From assembly GCA_020809705.1 (NCBI GenBank), contig CP085830.1, positions 1,984,001 through 2,048,000 on the forward strand: 64,000 bases of DNA, read 5' to 3'. The notes below the pieces were generated by a model, which made no database searches, was not told the DNA's origin, and worked only from the letters and a program-made list of their open reading frames with translations. Each line of letters begins with the position of its first letter. The first letter of the stretch is position 1. Positions 54,480 to 64,000 of this stretch are shown here, piece after piece. The position numbers and the translations under genes were made by a program. This stretch comes from Calonectria ilicicola. Its lineage: Eukaryota; Ascomycota; Sordariomycetes; Hypocreales; Nectriaceae.

Positions 54480-56046
54480 CTAAGAGGATTCAATGAACTC
54501 CCCAACCGCCTCAGAATTGAGAGCAGCAAGATCATCTTCGAGAGGGAGTTTCCCGTTCGCCTGTAGTTCAGCAGCAACAGCATCAACATCCTTCCAAACT
54601 CGCAAAATATTTCCACCCACTACTTTAGCTGCATCCTCATCGCTGATTCCGTTCCTAAGAAGCTCAGCGACCAAATCGGGGTACTTGGACACATCCTCGA
54701 AGCCCTTGGGTACACCCGAAATGCCATCAAAATCGGTACCAATTCCAACATGTTCAAAGCCAATGAGGTTTCCAATGTGAAGGATGTGTCGAGCAGCATG
54801 TTCTAGGGTTGAATTTGCAGGGAAATAGTCTGGGATACCGTTTTCATTGTTGGATTCGACGCAGGATATGAATTCTGGGGCAATGTTGACCATGACGAGG
54901 GAGTTGCGCTGCTTGACAAGTTGAAGGACATGGTCCTTGACATTGCGAGGATGGGGGCAGATGCTGTAGGCGGAACTATGAGAGAATATGACGGGAGCCT
55001 TAGATCCAACCCAGTCGCTCTTGTCACCGAGAACATCGCGCATAGTGTCCTCACTGACGTGAGCGAGATCAACGATCATGCCAATCCTGTTCATCTCGTG
55101 CACAACCTTGCGGCCAAGGGGACTAACACCTCCCCAAAGCGGCTCAGCCTTTCGGACGGGGTGTTCCAGGAGAGCAGCATCGGCAAATTTGTTGTGGCAG
55201 TTGTGGGTGAGTGTAGCGTAACGAGTGCCAAGCTCGTGGAAGCGGCGGAGATTCGCGACAGAGTTGCCAATTTGATGCAGGCCTTCAACGCCAAAAGGAG
55301 AAATAAACTGGCCCTGCTTAAAGGCATCCAGCGCGTTGAAGCTATCGACTGGTCCCGAAAAGTCCTTAGGGTAGGCCTCCTGCAGTCTTCTCATGACATC
55401 AATTTGGTTTAGGGTGAACTGAACGCCTAGTTCCTTAATGAGCACATGCATAAAGTTCAAATACAGTATAAGGCATGACGTACTCTCAGCATAGTTCTCA
55501 TCCGAAAAGTCGGACCCATTGGCAGGGCAAGGAGCATATAGGCTCCAAAATGCGCCGCCGCTCTGTCCGAGACGCAGACGTTGAAGATCAACATGACCAG
55601 GTAACCCACCCTGTTCGAACAGTTCGGTGAATTCCTTGCTGTAAATGTGGTTCTTGTAGGCGTATCGAAGCAAAACGGGAAAATCGACGTGACCATCTAA
55701 TAAATCATGTATCAGTTGCCAATCTTGCCATGACGCATTCCTAGCTTCAATATTCAATTCGAGTTTCTTGGTGTGTACCTATTAACGGAGTAGAAGCAAG
55801 GACGTTTTTTGCGCGCTCCTCAGGGGACAGTAAACCATGGCCATGCTTGGAGGAGGTGCCGCGGTGACAGTGGATAGCGGGCCGGTGCAGCAGGCTTAGA
55901 GTCAGAAGGGACAGGAAAATGACTAAGAAAACCTTTCGAGGCGTCAATTTAGGAGATGACGAAGACTCATCCTTATCGCGGTTATTCAGTCCAGCCCTAC
56001 CAACTTTCCCCTTGGTTACGGGCAAGATAGGCTCCGTACCCCCCAT
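54480..56046 (-). CDS. Membrane-anchored M19 (renal-type) dipeptidase
   Basis: Three exons, complement(join(54480..55426, 55484..55696, 55779..56046)), give 475 residues. A cytosolic N-terminus of about 35 residues is followed by one TM anchor (about 39-55, VFLVIFLSLLTLSLLHR), so the enzyme is probably type II with a luminal or extracellular catalytic domain. M19 zinc-binding elements are visible: the PLIDGHVDFP start (the His-x-Asp pair), THNCHN, DLAHVSE, FSHSSAY and GTDFDG. Such enzymes hydrolyse dipeptides and related amide bonds with two zinc ions. The 57-bp second intron is in frame without a stop; removing it gives ENYAESVQFTLNQID, matching the family. The other intron is 82 bp. Confidence 0.92.
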
Positions 56047-59000
56047 GGTGAGATCAGGGACGGGAAATAAAAAAAAGATCAGATCAAGATGGCACTAAAT
56101 TCTCGGTTGGCAGTCTCAAACAATAAAGTAGGAGAGATGAAATTCAACTCAGCCTCGACAACCTGACATGGGATTATTCAGGCGTGGTTGAGAGCGGAGG
56201 TTGAGTGTTCGGACTAAATCACGGCTCAGGGGACGTGTCGCAGGCTACGCCGCTAATAAGGGCGGAGCCAAAGTCCGCACTCCGCATCACGCAAGATCGA
56301 TACACAATAATTGGATAAATGGTGTCACATAAGGTTGTTCTCGAAGCTCGATATTTATTATTGTACCTATGCTTTCAAGTAGCTTATACTCAATTGTATT
56401 CAGCCCTGAGTTAATTACGAAAAATTGTAAATATGGATGCAGATCCCTTCATGGACAAGGAAGCCATGAGACTCATCACATAGGGGTTGAAGAGTCCTCA
56501 TGGAGAGATACATAGTCATCCAGCAGCTCTCATCACTTGCACCTAGGCGGGTGTGGCCTGCTAATAATGTGCTTTGAACTCTTCCAAGGATTGGTGGCAG
56601 TGTGAGCCTTGTATGTTGGATTAGTAATGATTCAACCTGAAGCACGCACGCGACCGCGTAGACCCTGGATGGTTTTCCACGATTGTTCCGCCTGGAATGT
56701 CACGCATGCCGCCGAATCAACAAGGTCACTAGGACGGTCGGGAACTTCGCTTGCCGTTGGCATGTTGGCTAAAAATAGAGAAGGCGTCCCCCCTTGTTTC
56801 CCCTTCTTCTTCGTCGTTTTTCTCAATTGTAGAAAGTTTATTCATAAGGCCAGGTTTTTATCGTTGCAAGCACGGATGGCATTTTTAGAATATGCAGCAT
56901 TGAGGAGCTGGTTATTGTGGATAGACATTCCGTGTCATTTCAAAGGTATTTGGGCTTACACCGCCCCTAAGGATACCCACTGCTCAGATATGAGCCGACA
57001 GAAACGAGAGATAGTCCAGCATCTGTCAAATCCTGTAATCTGTAGCGCCGTTCTCCACAGCGTTGACAGAGGCGCTCGGCAGTTCCGTTGTTCTGGGCAA
57101 ACCAACGAAAAACCCTGGCACGACTGATCGGGCTGGAAAAGATTCGCGACTTGCAATTTCTGATTCAATGCCACTAATTAGGGGGATCAGGTCAAAGGAG
57201 AAGTGATCAGCAATGAACTGTCGAAGAAGGCTTCTCGAGGAGGCAGAGGTCGGATTGAATTTTGAGCAGTGCACAAGGATCATTTCATCGAGTATAACGG
57301 TTCCAATTAAAACGGTTGAGTGCAAGCGAATGGTGCCCGTCTTTCCTGGGGTCGCACACTGGGTACAAGTGTCATCTAGTTAGCGTTCCTGAATATCGGG
57401 CATGCTCCCTGTCTCCCTGAAACACGCCGTGGCCCTGGTCGATTGTGCAAGGAGGGAACCAGGGGTTTAGTTTACTGTTTTTCTCCTTCTTTTCTTTTTC
57501 CTTTTTCTGTCGCGCTTGTGTAGGAGCCGATCCATCGTGCCTTACAACGCCATTGCCCAGTCAGGAAGCATTGAGCAACAATATTCGACCTGGTGCCGAC
57601 GATCTTAAAGTGGATAAAGCCCGCTGATGAATTCTCTACTACCCAATGTATGACAGCCTAGACACTCGGCCTAGTAATTAAAGGATACGTGGACAGTGTG
57701 CAGAGATACGTACAATCTAGGCCCAAAGTGGCGCCCCCTTACCCATAGCTCAGCCTATGAGAAAGCCGTCGCGTTCGTCCCTTCTTCAGTGATGACGGCA
57801 CCGGGTCTCACTTTTTTTCAGCCCTGGACCACTGGTGTCCGGATTTAGACGACAGAGACAAAGGACGTCAGCGAGGCCAGGGTGGGAAATGGGCAAAGGA
57901 GAAAAAAAAAACTAGAAAGTCCGGCTTCTCGGATTCGCTTTGCTGGATGAGATGGCGTGAAGCGAGGGGTTGTTGCCACACATGCATTGCGAGATGACTC
58001 GCAGCTCGACATTGTTTACTTACTTCAAACTGCATTTCCATGTATTGCAGGAGAGCGGCTGCCCATTCGTTAATGGATCAGGGATATTTTCTTTCGCTTC
58101 AACTCTATTGTTCCAGCCCATTGTCGCCCCTTTGCCAATATTTCCCCTCCCTTTGTTCTTGGTTTCATCCCAGCTTGCCAGCTAATTCTTGTGTTGCATA
58201 TCAAATGCAGGGACCTGAGGTGTCTCTGTTTTACACACAAGCCGTAAATGGCCCATCACTCAATTAATAAAAAGTCAGTTTGTAACCAAGAGGGAAATAT
58301 CATAGTAGGAAAAAAAAAAACCGGGAACTCCATGAACGAAAATAAGATCGCCCACCACTTCTACTTGGCCCCATCCCCGTCATCTCCTCTTCTACCATCA
58401 CCTTGATCCACATGTCATAGCCCAGCCACCCAGCATCACCTCCCAAAGTTCGGACGAGACGAACCTGGATCAAGCCCAGGAGGCACGCCGACTAGAGTTA
58501 ATTGCCGGCGTCCCCTTCCCCTTCGTATTGGCTCCGCAATAACTTACACCCGCCGTCACCCGCCAGCCAACCTCATCCCATCGTCCTCTCTCCACGATCC
58601 ACTGGCCGCCCAATCAACCCCGTCCGGTCTCACGCCGCCCCCTTCGACCCGTCGGTTCAGCCTTGTCCGTCCCAAGCCAGTCAGACAGCGTAGCGCCTTG
58701 ATCCCAGCACACAGTGCTTGCCCCTGCGTCTAACACAGCAATAACCCCCGAATCTGTTCCTTCGTACCACACAGAGACACGCAGCAGTATTTGCTCTGAA
58801 CCTCCTCCTTCCTCCACCCCAACATCCTCCTCCTCCTCCTCCCCCAAACAGACGACCTCAACGACCGTCCACGAAGAAAAGAAAAACGCCGACCACGACT
58901 ACCATTCTTGCCGCAGCCCGACACTACGATATCCGACTACGCAGGCCGTCATCAGATACCGCTCGGCTACGCACACCGTTCCCCACCAGACCAACAAACG

Positions 59001-59064
59001 ACTACCAGCAACTACGGCACACAACATTTACTGACGGGGTTGGAGCGAGAGAAGGCAGGCCATC
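56047..59064. other. Intergenic region and long leader of the Rgd2-type gene
   Basis: This 3-kb stretch separates two divergent genes. The segment 58350-59064 is C/A-rich with TCC-triplet runs (58821-58850) and resembles a fungal 5' leader. The remainder contains only short frames without recognisable character. No gene is supported. Confidence 0.5.
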
Positions 59065-61728
59065 ATGCCGGGGTTCGCTGATTCCTTCTGGTCCAGCGAC
59101 TATGCTGCAGGACTAGGCGTCTTATTTGGCAAGCTTCAGCAAGGCGTGGTTGAGAACCGACAAGTCCTCACCATTGCCCGCTTGCGCGCTGAAGCGGAGG
59201 AGTCTTACAGCCAACGCTTGAACGAGATCACCCCTTCCGCCGACAAGCTCGTAGGTGGTTTTACCCGCGATGATGGTGCCACTGTCCGAAAGGTATGAAA
59301 AATCTGCGTCCCCCTCATCTCTTCTCGAGCCCCATGCCCTCACCCTTTGCGCCTATGCGCCGTGCTGCAGCCCTGCTTACGCCAGCCCAATTTGATTAGG
59401 CTTTTGATGGTATGCGCAACGAAATGCAAGATGCTGCCCGAAACCATCACCGCATCGCACAGAGCATTCGCGACCTCGTCGTAAACCCTTTTTCTCGCTG
59501 GTGCGACTCACACGAGGCCCGTATCCAGGACTCCCAAGATGACCTCCAGGCGCGCATCAAGGCCCACGACCGTCAGGCCGAAGCCGTCAAGAAGCTGCGC
59601 TCTGTATACTTCAACAAGTGCCGCTTAGTCGAAGATATCGAAGAAGAGAACAAACTTGCTTTCCAGGATCCCGAATCCAGCCCCAAGCAGAACCAGCCGG
59701 TGGTCCCAGAGATCAAGATTGAGCCCCAGGAGGAAGAAAAAGAGGAGGAGCTCTACGAAGTTGGTGATGATGTGTACCAACCTGAGCAGATGAAGAAAAT
59801 TCTCTCTCACATGCTTTCCACCATCAAGATGGGCGAGACCAAGGTTCCCATTCTCGGTACCTATCTTAACACTTCAGCCGGTGCCGACATCGTCGAATAC
59901 CTTCAGCGCAGCATGGGCACCACCAGCGTGAGCTACGCTGAGCGCATCGGTCAGGACCTTGTCTCTAACGGATTTCTCCGACTCGTCGGCAATGTCGGCA
60001 ACAACTTCGCCAACTCTTCTAAGCTCCACTACCAGTGGCGACCCAAGGCTTTCGAACTCGCTGGTGTCCCCGAGAAGAAGAACCTCAACCGCACATTTTC
60101 TATGCCCGCATCGGGATCCGAGGCTGGTGACTCGCCCGTCGTTGGCGCTGTTAGCGAGTACTTCTCAAGCTGGAACGTCCTTAACAATGCCAACCCCAAC
60201 GAGACCCCCGGCCAACGCATGCAGCGAGAGGCCCGCGAGGCAGACGAAAAGTACAAGGCCGGTGTTCGCAGGCTTGATGAGCTTCGCTGTGAACTCGAGG
60301 AGTCCATTTTCCTCCACCTCAAGTTTCTCGAACGATGCGAACTCGACCGCCTTAAGGCTATCAAGACTGTTATTTTGGACTTTTCGGGTACCATCGGCAA
60401 CGTCATCCCCAGTCTCCAGTCTACTGTTGACAAGATGATGCTATTCCAGGAGACCATTCAACCAGAGGGTGACCTGCGTTATCTCCTCGAGAACTACCGC
60501 ACTGGTAGCTTTGTCCCCAAGGTGATTGTCTATGAGAACTACTACAATAAAGTGGATGAGCACACCTTTGGTATCGACTTGGAGGCTCGTGCACGAGCTG
60601 ACAAGAAGCGTGTTCCCATCATCATCACTACCATTCTCACCTACCTCGACCACCATTACCCTGACCTCGAAGGTGATGAAGCCAGAAGAGGTGTCTGGTT
60701 GGTCGATGTTCCTCTTACTCAAACTCATAAGTTACGTGCCAAAGTCAACAATGGCAAGCTTATTGCTCCTGAAGTTTTCGACGAATTTGATATCCCTACG
60801 GTTGCCAGTCTGCTAAAAGTGTACCTTCTGGAGCTTCCCGGTAAGTATTCGCACTGAATCTACGATGTATTCCTATAGCCACTAATTCTTTCAACCTTTA
60901 GACTCGCTGGTCTCTTCTCATGTTTACGAAATTATCCGCACCGTATACTCATCCACAGCCGATTCCACTGATGCCTCACGTGTTGCCGTCCTCCAGCAGA
61001 CGCTTTCACAACTGCGACTCACCAACATTGCCACCCTTGACGCTTGCATGAACCATTTCACCCGACTCATCGACCTCACCTCGGCCGACGAAGAATACGT
61101 CTCGTCCCTCGCAACAGCACTTGCACCCTGCATCCTCCGACCCCGATCAGAGACATCGTTGACTATGGAGGAGAAGCACTCGTACAGGCTAGTACGGGAC
61201 CTTTTTGCACACAAGGATGCCATCTTCACTGCGCTCAAGCGCATGTCGTCGCTCAACCACTCCTCCTCAGTGGGAAACAACAACCGCCCCCGCGCCATCA
61301 GCACCAACGAGGGAAACCGCAAGGCCCTCATGGAGGAGCGGAATAGGGCTCTGCTCGAGAAGGCCAACGCAAACCGTGGTCGCGACAAGAGCCCTGCCCC
61401 TAGTCCCCGTGGCCACCGACGAGATCGCAGCACTGGCGGGCCTGATACCCGTTTCCCTATCCAAACGAGCCCTACCTCAGCAGCCGATCGTCACCGAAGC
61501 AGTCTTGGCAGCCTTGGTGGTAGCCTGAACAAGCGCAACAGTCTTGAGGTACCCGGTGCTGATGGTGCCGAGCCCGTGAACGGCGTAACTGATTCACCCA
61601 AAGACAGCGAAACAGCTTCAGAGAAGCGTGACAGTGGTGGACGAACTCGATTCGTTGGCGGCAAGCGAGTTTCCCCCGAAACTCCTGACCGAGGTGTACA
61701 ACTCGAGGATAAGGCTATTGAGGAGTGA
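59065..61728 (+). CDS. rgd2: F-BAR/DEP/RhoGAP protein, Rgd2 type
   Basis: Three exons, join(59065..59292, 59400..60840, 60902..61728), give 831 residues; introns are 107 and 61 bp. An N-terminal FCH/F-BAR domain starts at FADSFWSSDYAAGLGVLFGKL and continues through charged helices. A DEP domain (about 207-297) interrupts the F-BAR, as in yeast Rgd2, and the second half of the coiled region follows. A RhoGAP domain spans about 465-670 (FGIDLEARA, VASLLKVYLLELPDSL). The Ser/Arg-rich tail (about 700-831) is disordered. Yeast Rgd2 acts on Cdc42 and Rho5 in polarity and cytokinesis. The position of the arginine finger reads GVWLVD (507-512), so the usual catalytic Arg seems missing. Confidence 0.93.
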
Positions 61729-62517
61729 TGCAATGATAAAGACGAGATGATTTCGAGAGATCATTTTTTAACGTCAATTCAAACCTCTCGCAAGGCGTTT
61801 CTGTAGCCCGGTAAAAGGAACGGAAAGGGGATTGTGGTTAAACCAACCGGTGCATGAGGGAAAGGGGGCTCTAAGAAAAGAGTCCCCCACCTCTCCCTTT
61901 CGCTATGGGCAATCTATCAATCATGTGTACGTGTTAATGGAGCATGAAGCCAAAAGAAACCATCGGTGTACCTTTTTGTTGGTTTTTGTACTTATGCTGT
62001 ATCACGAGATGGCGGCGATTCCAACTTGGCTTTTTTTTTCGAGCTTACTTTTTTCTTTTTTCATCTTCTCTTCATCAGAATTCCCTCGCTATTTTCTTTC
62101 CCTTGTTCTATTATCTAAAGTTATTGATTCCCTGGGTCGTTGGCTTCTCTTCTTTTCTCTTTGCAACCCCTGCCACCTGATTATGCTGGATGGCGGAGAA
62201 ATAGATGGGAAATGGGCGGGATGGACGGCGCGTTGCAGGTGTAGGTGCTGAGAAAGCGAATCAAATATGACATACAGAGATACCATGAGAATATGCTTGT
62301 CAATGAGGCGATGTGATTAAGGAACCATGACCGATACATGCAGGGACTGAAATGTGGAAGAATGCGTTCTATGTATTTCGTTGACGCTTCCCACTTCTGG
62401 GGAAATGATGGATGCCGGGTACCGTCATGCTAGATCCTAATATGAATCCTCCGTAAACACACTAAGACCACGTTGTGTCTCTTCTTTCCCTTAGTCCTCA
62501 TCACCGTCTCTTGCTAA
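61729..62517. other. Convergent intergenic region (Rgd2-type / AP-3 delta)
   Basis: This is 789 bp between convergent stops, T-rich around 62020-62170. It holds two 3' UTRs; no gene is seen. Confidence 0.5.
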
Positions 62518-64000
62518 CTAAATATCTTGAATCTCGGCCACACGCTTCTTCTTCTTTTTTTTCTTGGGCACGATGACCTCCGAGGCTCCCTCCACGGGCT
62601 GAGAATTGGTAACACTGGGTGCATTGCTATCATCACCAGCTTCATCGACCGCTCCAGCCGCTGCCTTTTTCTTCTTGACCTTCTTTGGCTTGACTTCGGC
62701 GCCCTCACCAATCGTGGCCTCGTCAGGTGCGACCGCCTTCTTCGTCTTCTTCACCTTCTTCTTTTTGATGACAGTACCCTCCACGTCAACGCCCTGAGCA
62801 ACCTGGATGCGCTCGTTGGCACGCTGCATCTCGAGACGGAGACGTTCCACCTCTTTCACCGCTTGCTGCATCTCAGCATCCTCTCGCTGCTGACGTTCAT
62901 AATCAAATCCACCGGCCGGTTGGCCCTCAAGGCTAAAGGAACCAATACTGCTCGAATCGACCTGGAGAAGCGACTGCTTGAGCTTTCGTGACTTGGACTT
63001 CGTGAAGCTATCCGAGTTGTTCTCCGAATCATAGGTGCGTCCACCGGTGTCGCTGCCCTCGAGCGTCTCATCTGCAGCAATGACCACCCTGTGTCGAGGT
63101 GATGGTCGAGGACGGTAGTGTTGCTGAGGCGCAGAAGAGCTGACCTTGTCAAGATCCAGTTGCATTATAGGTATAGAGTCAATATCAAGGTCTGGCCCAT
63201 TACTGTTGTGGAGAATGTTGTCGATGGGTGTAGATGTTTGGGGGGTATTATTGCTGGGAATGTAGAACGGATCATCCTTGTTTCGTTCAAGGCGTTCTGC
63301 TTTTCTTCTGGCTACGATGTCGGCATCCAAGTAGCTATCTTCGCTAGCTTGTTGGTAAGAGCCAGTATATTCATCAACCGGATCGGCCAACCGGGCAATG
63401 GCTGGAGCGGAGGATTCTATGCTGGTTGGTGGTGGTCTTTGGTGGTAGTAAACCTCAAACTCGTCCGAATCGTCTGTCGCGAGAGTGACTGAGTCTGCTT
63501 CCGCCAACAACCTGGAGAGGTTATAATGAATCGGCTCGTCCAGATCCAGGCCATCAGGCATTGGTACATTACGCTGTGCTCCTTTGGCAACAGAGTTGAG
63601 TTCCCAACCATTAAATAATGAGGGGATGGCCTGTGTCATTAGGAGCGGAGGATCTTGATCAACATCGTCGGTTGCGGCAGGTTGGCCGGATGCTGCCTCA
63701 GACGTAAGCTTGAGGAGTTCAGTGAACTCAACGGCACGCTCTTGAACCTCTAGGCTGGGGTTCAGCTGAAGAGGTTCAAATGTGTGGATAATGCGAGCCA
63801 TGAGCAATGTCACTTTGGATTTTCTCTCTGCTGTCCACGGTTCGTTCTCATCCCCCACTATAGTTGCAAAGATCTTGGTTGTGGCCTGAAGAGTCGTCGT
63901 AGTTACTTCAGGATTTGATGTTCGGGGAATCAACTGCAACAATTCATTCAACCCATCTTCGGGTATAGCGAGCTGATTGGCATATTCACCCATGATCCAG
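62518..64000 (-). CDS. apl5: AP-3 adaptor complex subunit delta, C-terminal part
   Basis: Only the last 493 residues are present; the coding frame runs through the right edge of the window. The first visible residues are the end of the adaptin trunk (WIMGEYANQLAIP, an ARM/HEAT-like helix pair), followed by LQATTKIFATIVGDE and VQERAVEFTELLKL. Then comes a long hinge with acidic and Ser-rich stretches, GWELNSVAKGAQRNVPMPDGLDLDEPI (positions 151-177 of the visible part, read in pieces) and the repeated Lys-rich tail (KKKKVKKTKK and KPKKVKKKKA). AP-3 delta sorts cargo from Golgi or endosome to the vacuole. The lysine-rich hinge and tail are characteristic of fungal delta subunits. No intron is needed in this part. 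Confidence 0.9.
   Translation of the reverse strand, partial: WIMGEYANQLAIPEDGLNELLQLIPRTSNPEVTTTTLQATTKIFATIVGDENEPWTAERKSKVTLLMARIIHTFEPLQLNPSLEVQERAVEFTELLKLTSEAASGQPAATDDVDQDPPLLMTQAIPSLFNGWELNSVAKGAQRNVPMPDGLDLDEPIHYNLSRLLAEADSVTLATDDSDEFEVYYHQRPPPTSIESSAPAIARLADPVDEYTGSYQQASEDSYLDADIVARRKAERLERNKDDPFYIPSNNTPQTSTPIDNILHNSNGPDLDIDSIPIMQLDLDKVSSSAPQQHYRPRPSPRHRVVIAADETLEGSDTGGRTYDSENNSDSFTKSKSRKLKQSLLQVDSSSIGSFSLEGQPAGGFDYERQQREDAEMQQAVKEVERLRLEMQRANERIQVAQGVDVEGTVIKKKKVKKTKKAVAPDEATIGEGAEVKPKKVKKKKAAAGAVDEAGDDSNAPSVTNSQPVEGASEVIVPKKKKKKKRVAEIQDI

Noticed and set aside
56609..57127. A 172-codon frame on the plus strand
   Set aside because: No motif, uneven composition with many Trp, Cys and Arg residues, and no continuation by splicing.

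Overview
The window is nuclear chromosome sequence from a filamentous ascomycete (Pezizomycotina, most likely Sordariomycetes and plausibly Hypocreales). The genes carry short introns (about 50-140 bp) with GTRNGT-like donors and CTRAC-like branch sites. The gene set is fungal: Set1, Mgm1, Spb1, a fungal SCAP with a sterol-sensing domain, Big1 and a 161-residue tropomyosin. I could place 19 protein-coding genes, one of them cut by the right edge, plus one DNA transposon carrying a dead transposase gene. I saw no convincing tRNA, rRNA or CRISPR.

Layout. 1-3534: no convincing gene. 3535-6975: a two-TM membrane protein of unknown function and a Zrg17-like zinc transporter subunit, divergent. 7454-14781: mitochondrial dynamin Mgm1 (-), rRNA methyltransferase Spb1 (+) and a five-exon JMJD7-type JmjC hydroxylase (-); Spb1 and JMJD7 meet tail to tail 47 bp apart. 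17096-20641: SCAP. 21110-23912: a Fot1/pogo-type element with perfect 91-bp terminal inverted repeats, a TA target duplication and a decayed, AT-rich transposase. 27977-33042: a divergent 14-3-3-like protein, a SANT/Myb-like protein and a DUF4202 protein. 33043-38918: almost 6 kb without a gene, then a conserved fungal protein of unknown role and the H3K4 methyltransferase Set1. 46110-54234: a compact housekeeping block holding a securin-like candidate, tropomyosin, Rrp17/Nop25, Big1, Trm112, an ER cyclophilin and mitochondrial uS13. 54480-64000: a membrane-anchored M19 dipeptidase, an F-BAR/DEP/RhoGAP protein (Rgd2 type) and the C-terminal part of AP-3 delta.

How the genes relate. They are mostly unlinked housekeeping functions: ribosome biogenesis and translation (Spb1, Rrp17, Trm112, uS13m, JMJD7), endomembrane and ER function (SCAP, Big1, cyclophilin, Zrg17, AP-3), cytoskeleton and polarity (tropomyosin, Rgd2) and chromatin (Set1). 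Nothing resembles a secondary-metabolite, toxin or defence cluster. The points most worth a second look are the transposon whose ends are pristine while its gene is dead, three family members whose key functional residues look substituted (14-3-3-like, RhoGAP, Zrg17-like), and the recurrent placement of an intron within the first 3-32 coding bases. I did not find a clear undescribed system.
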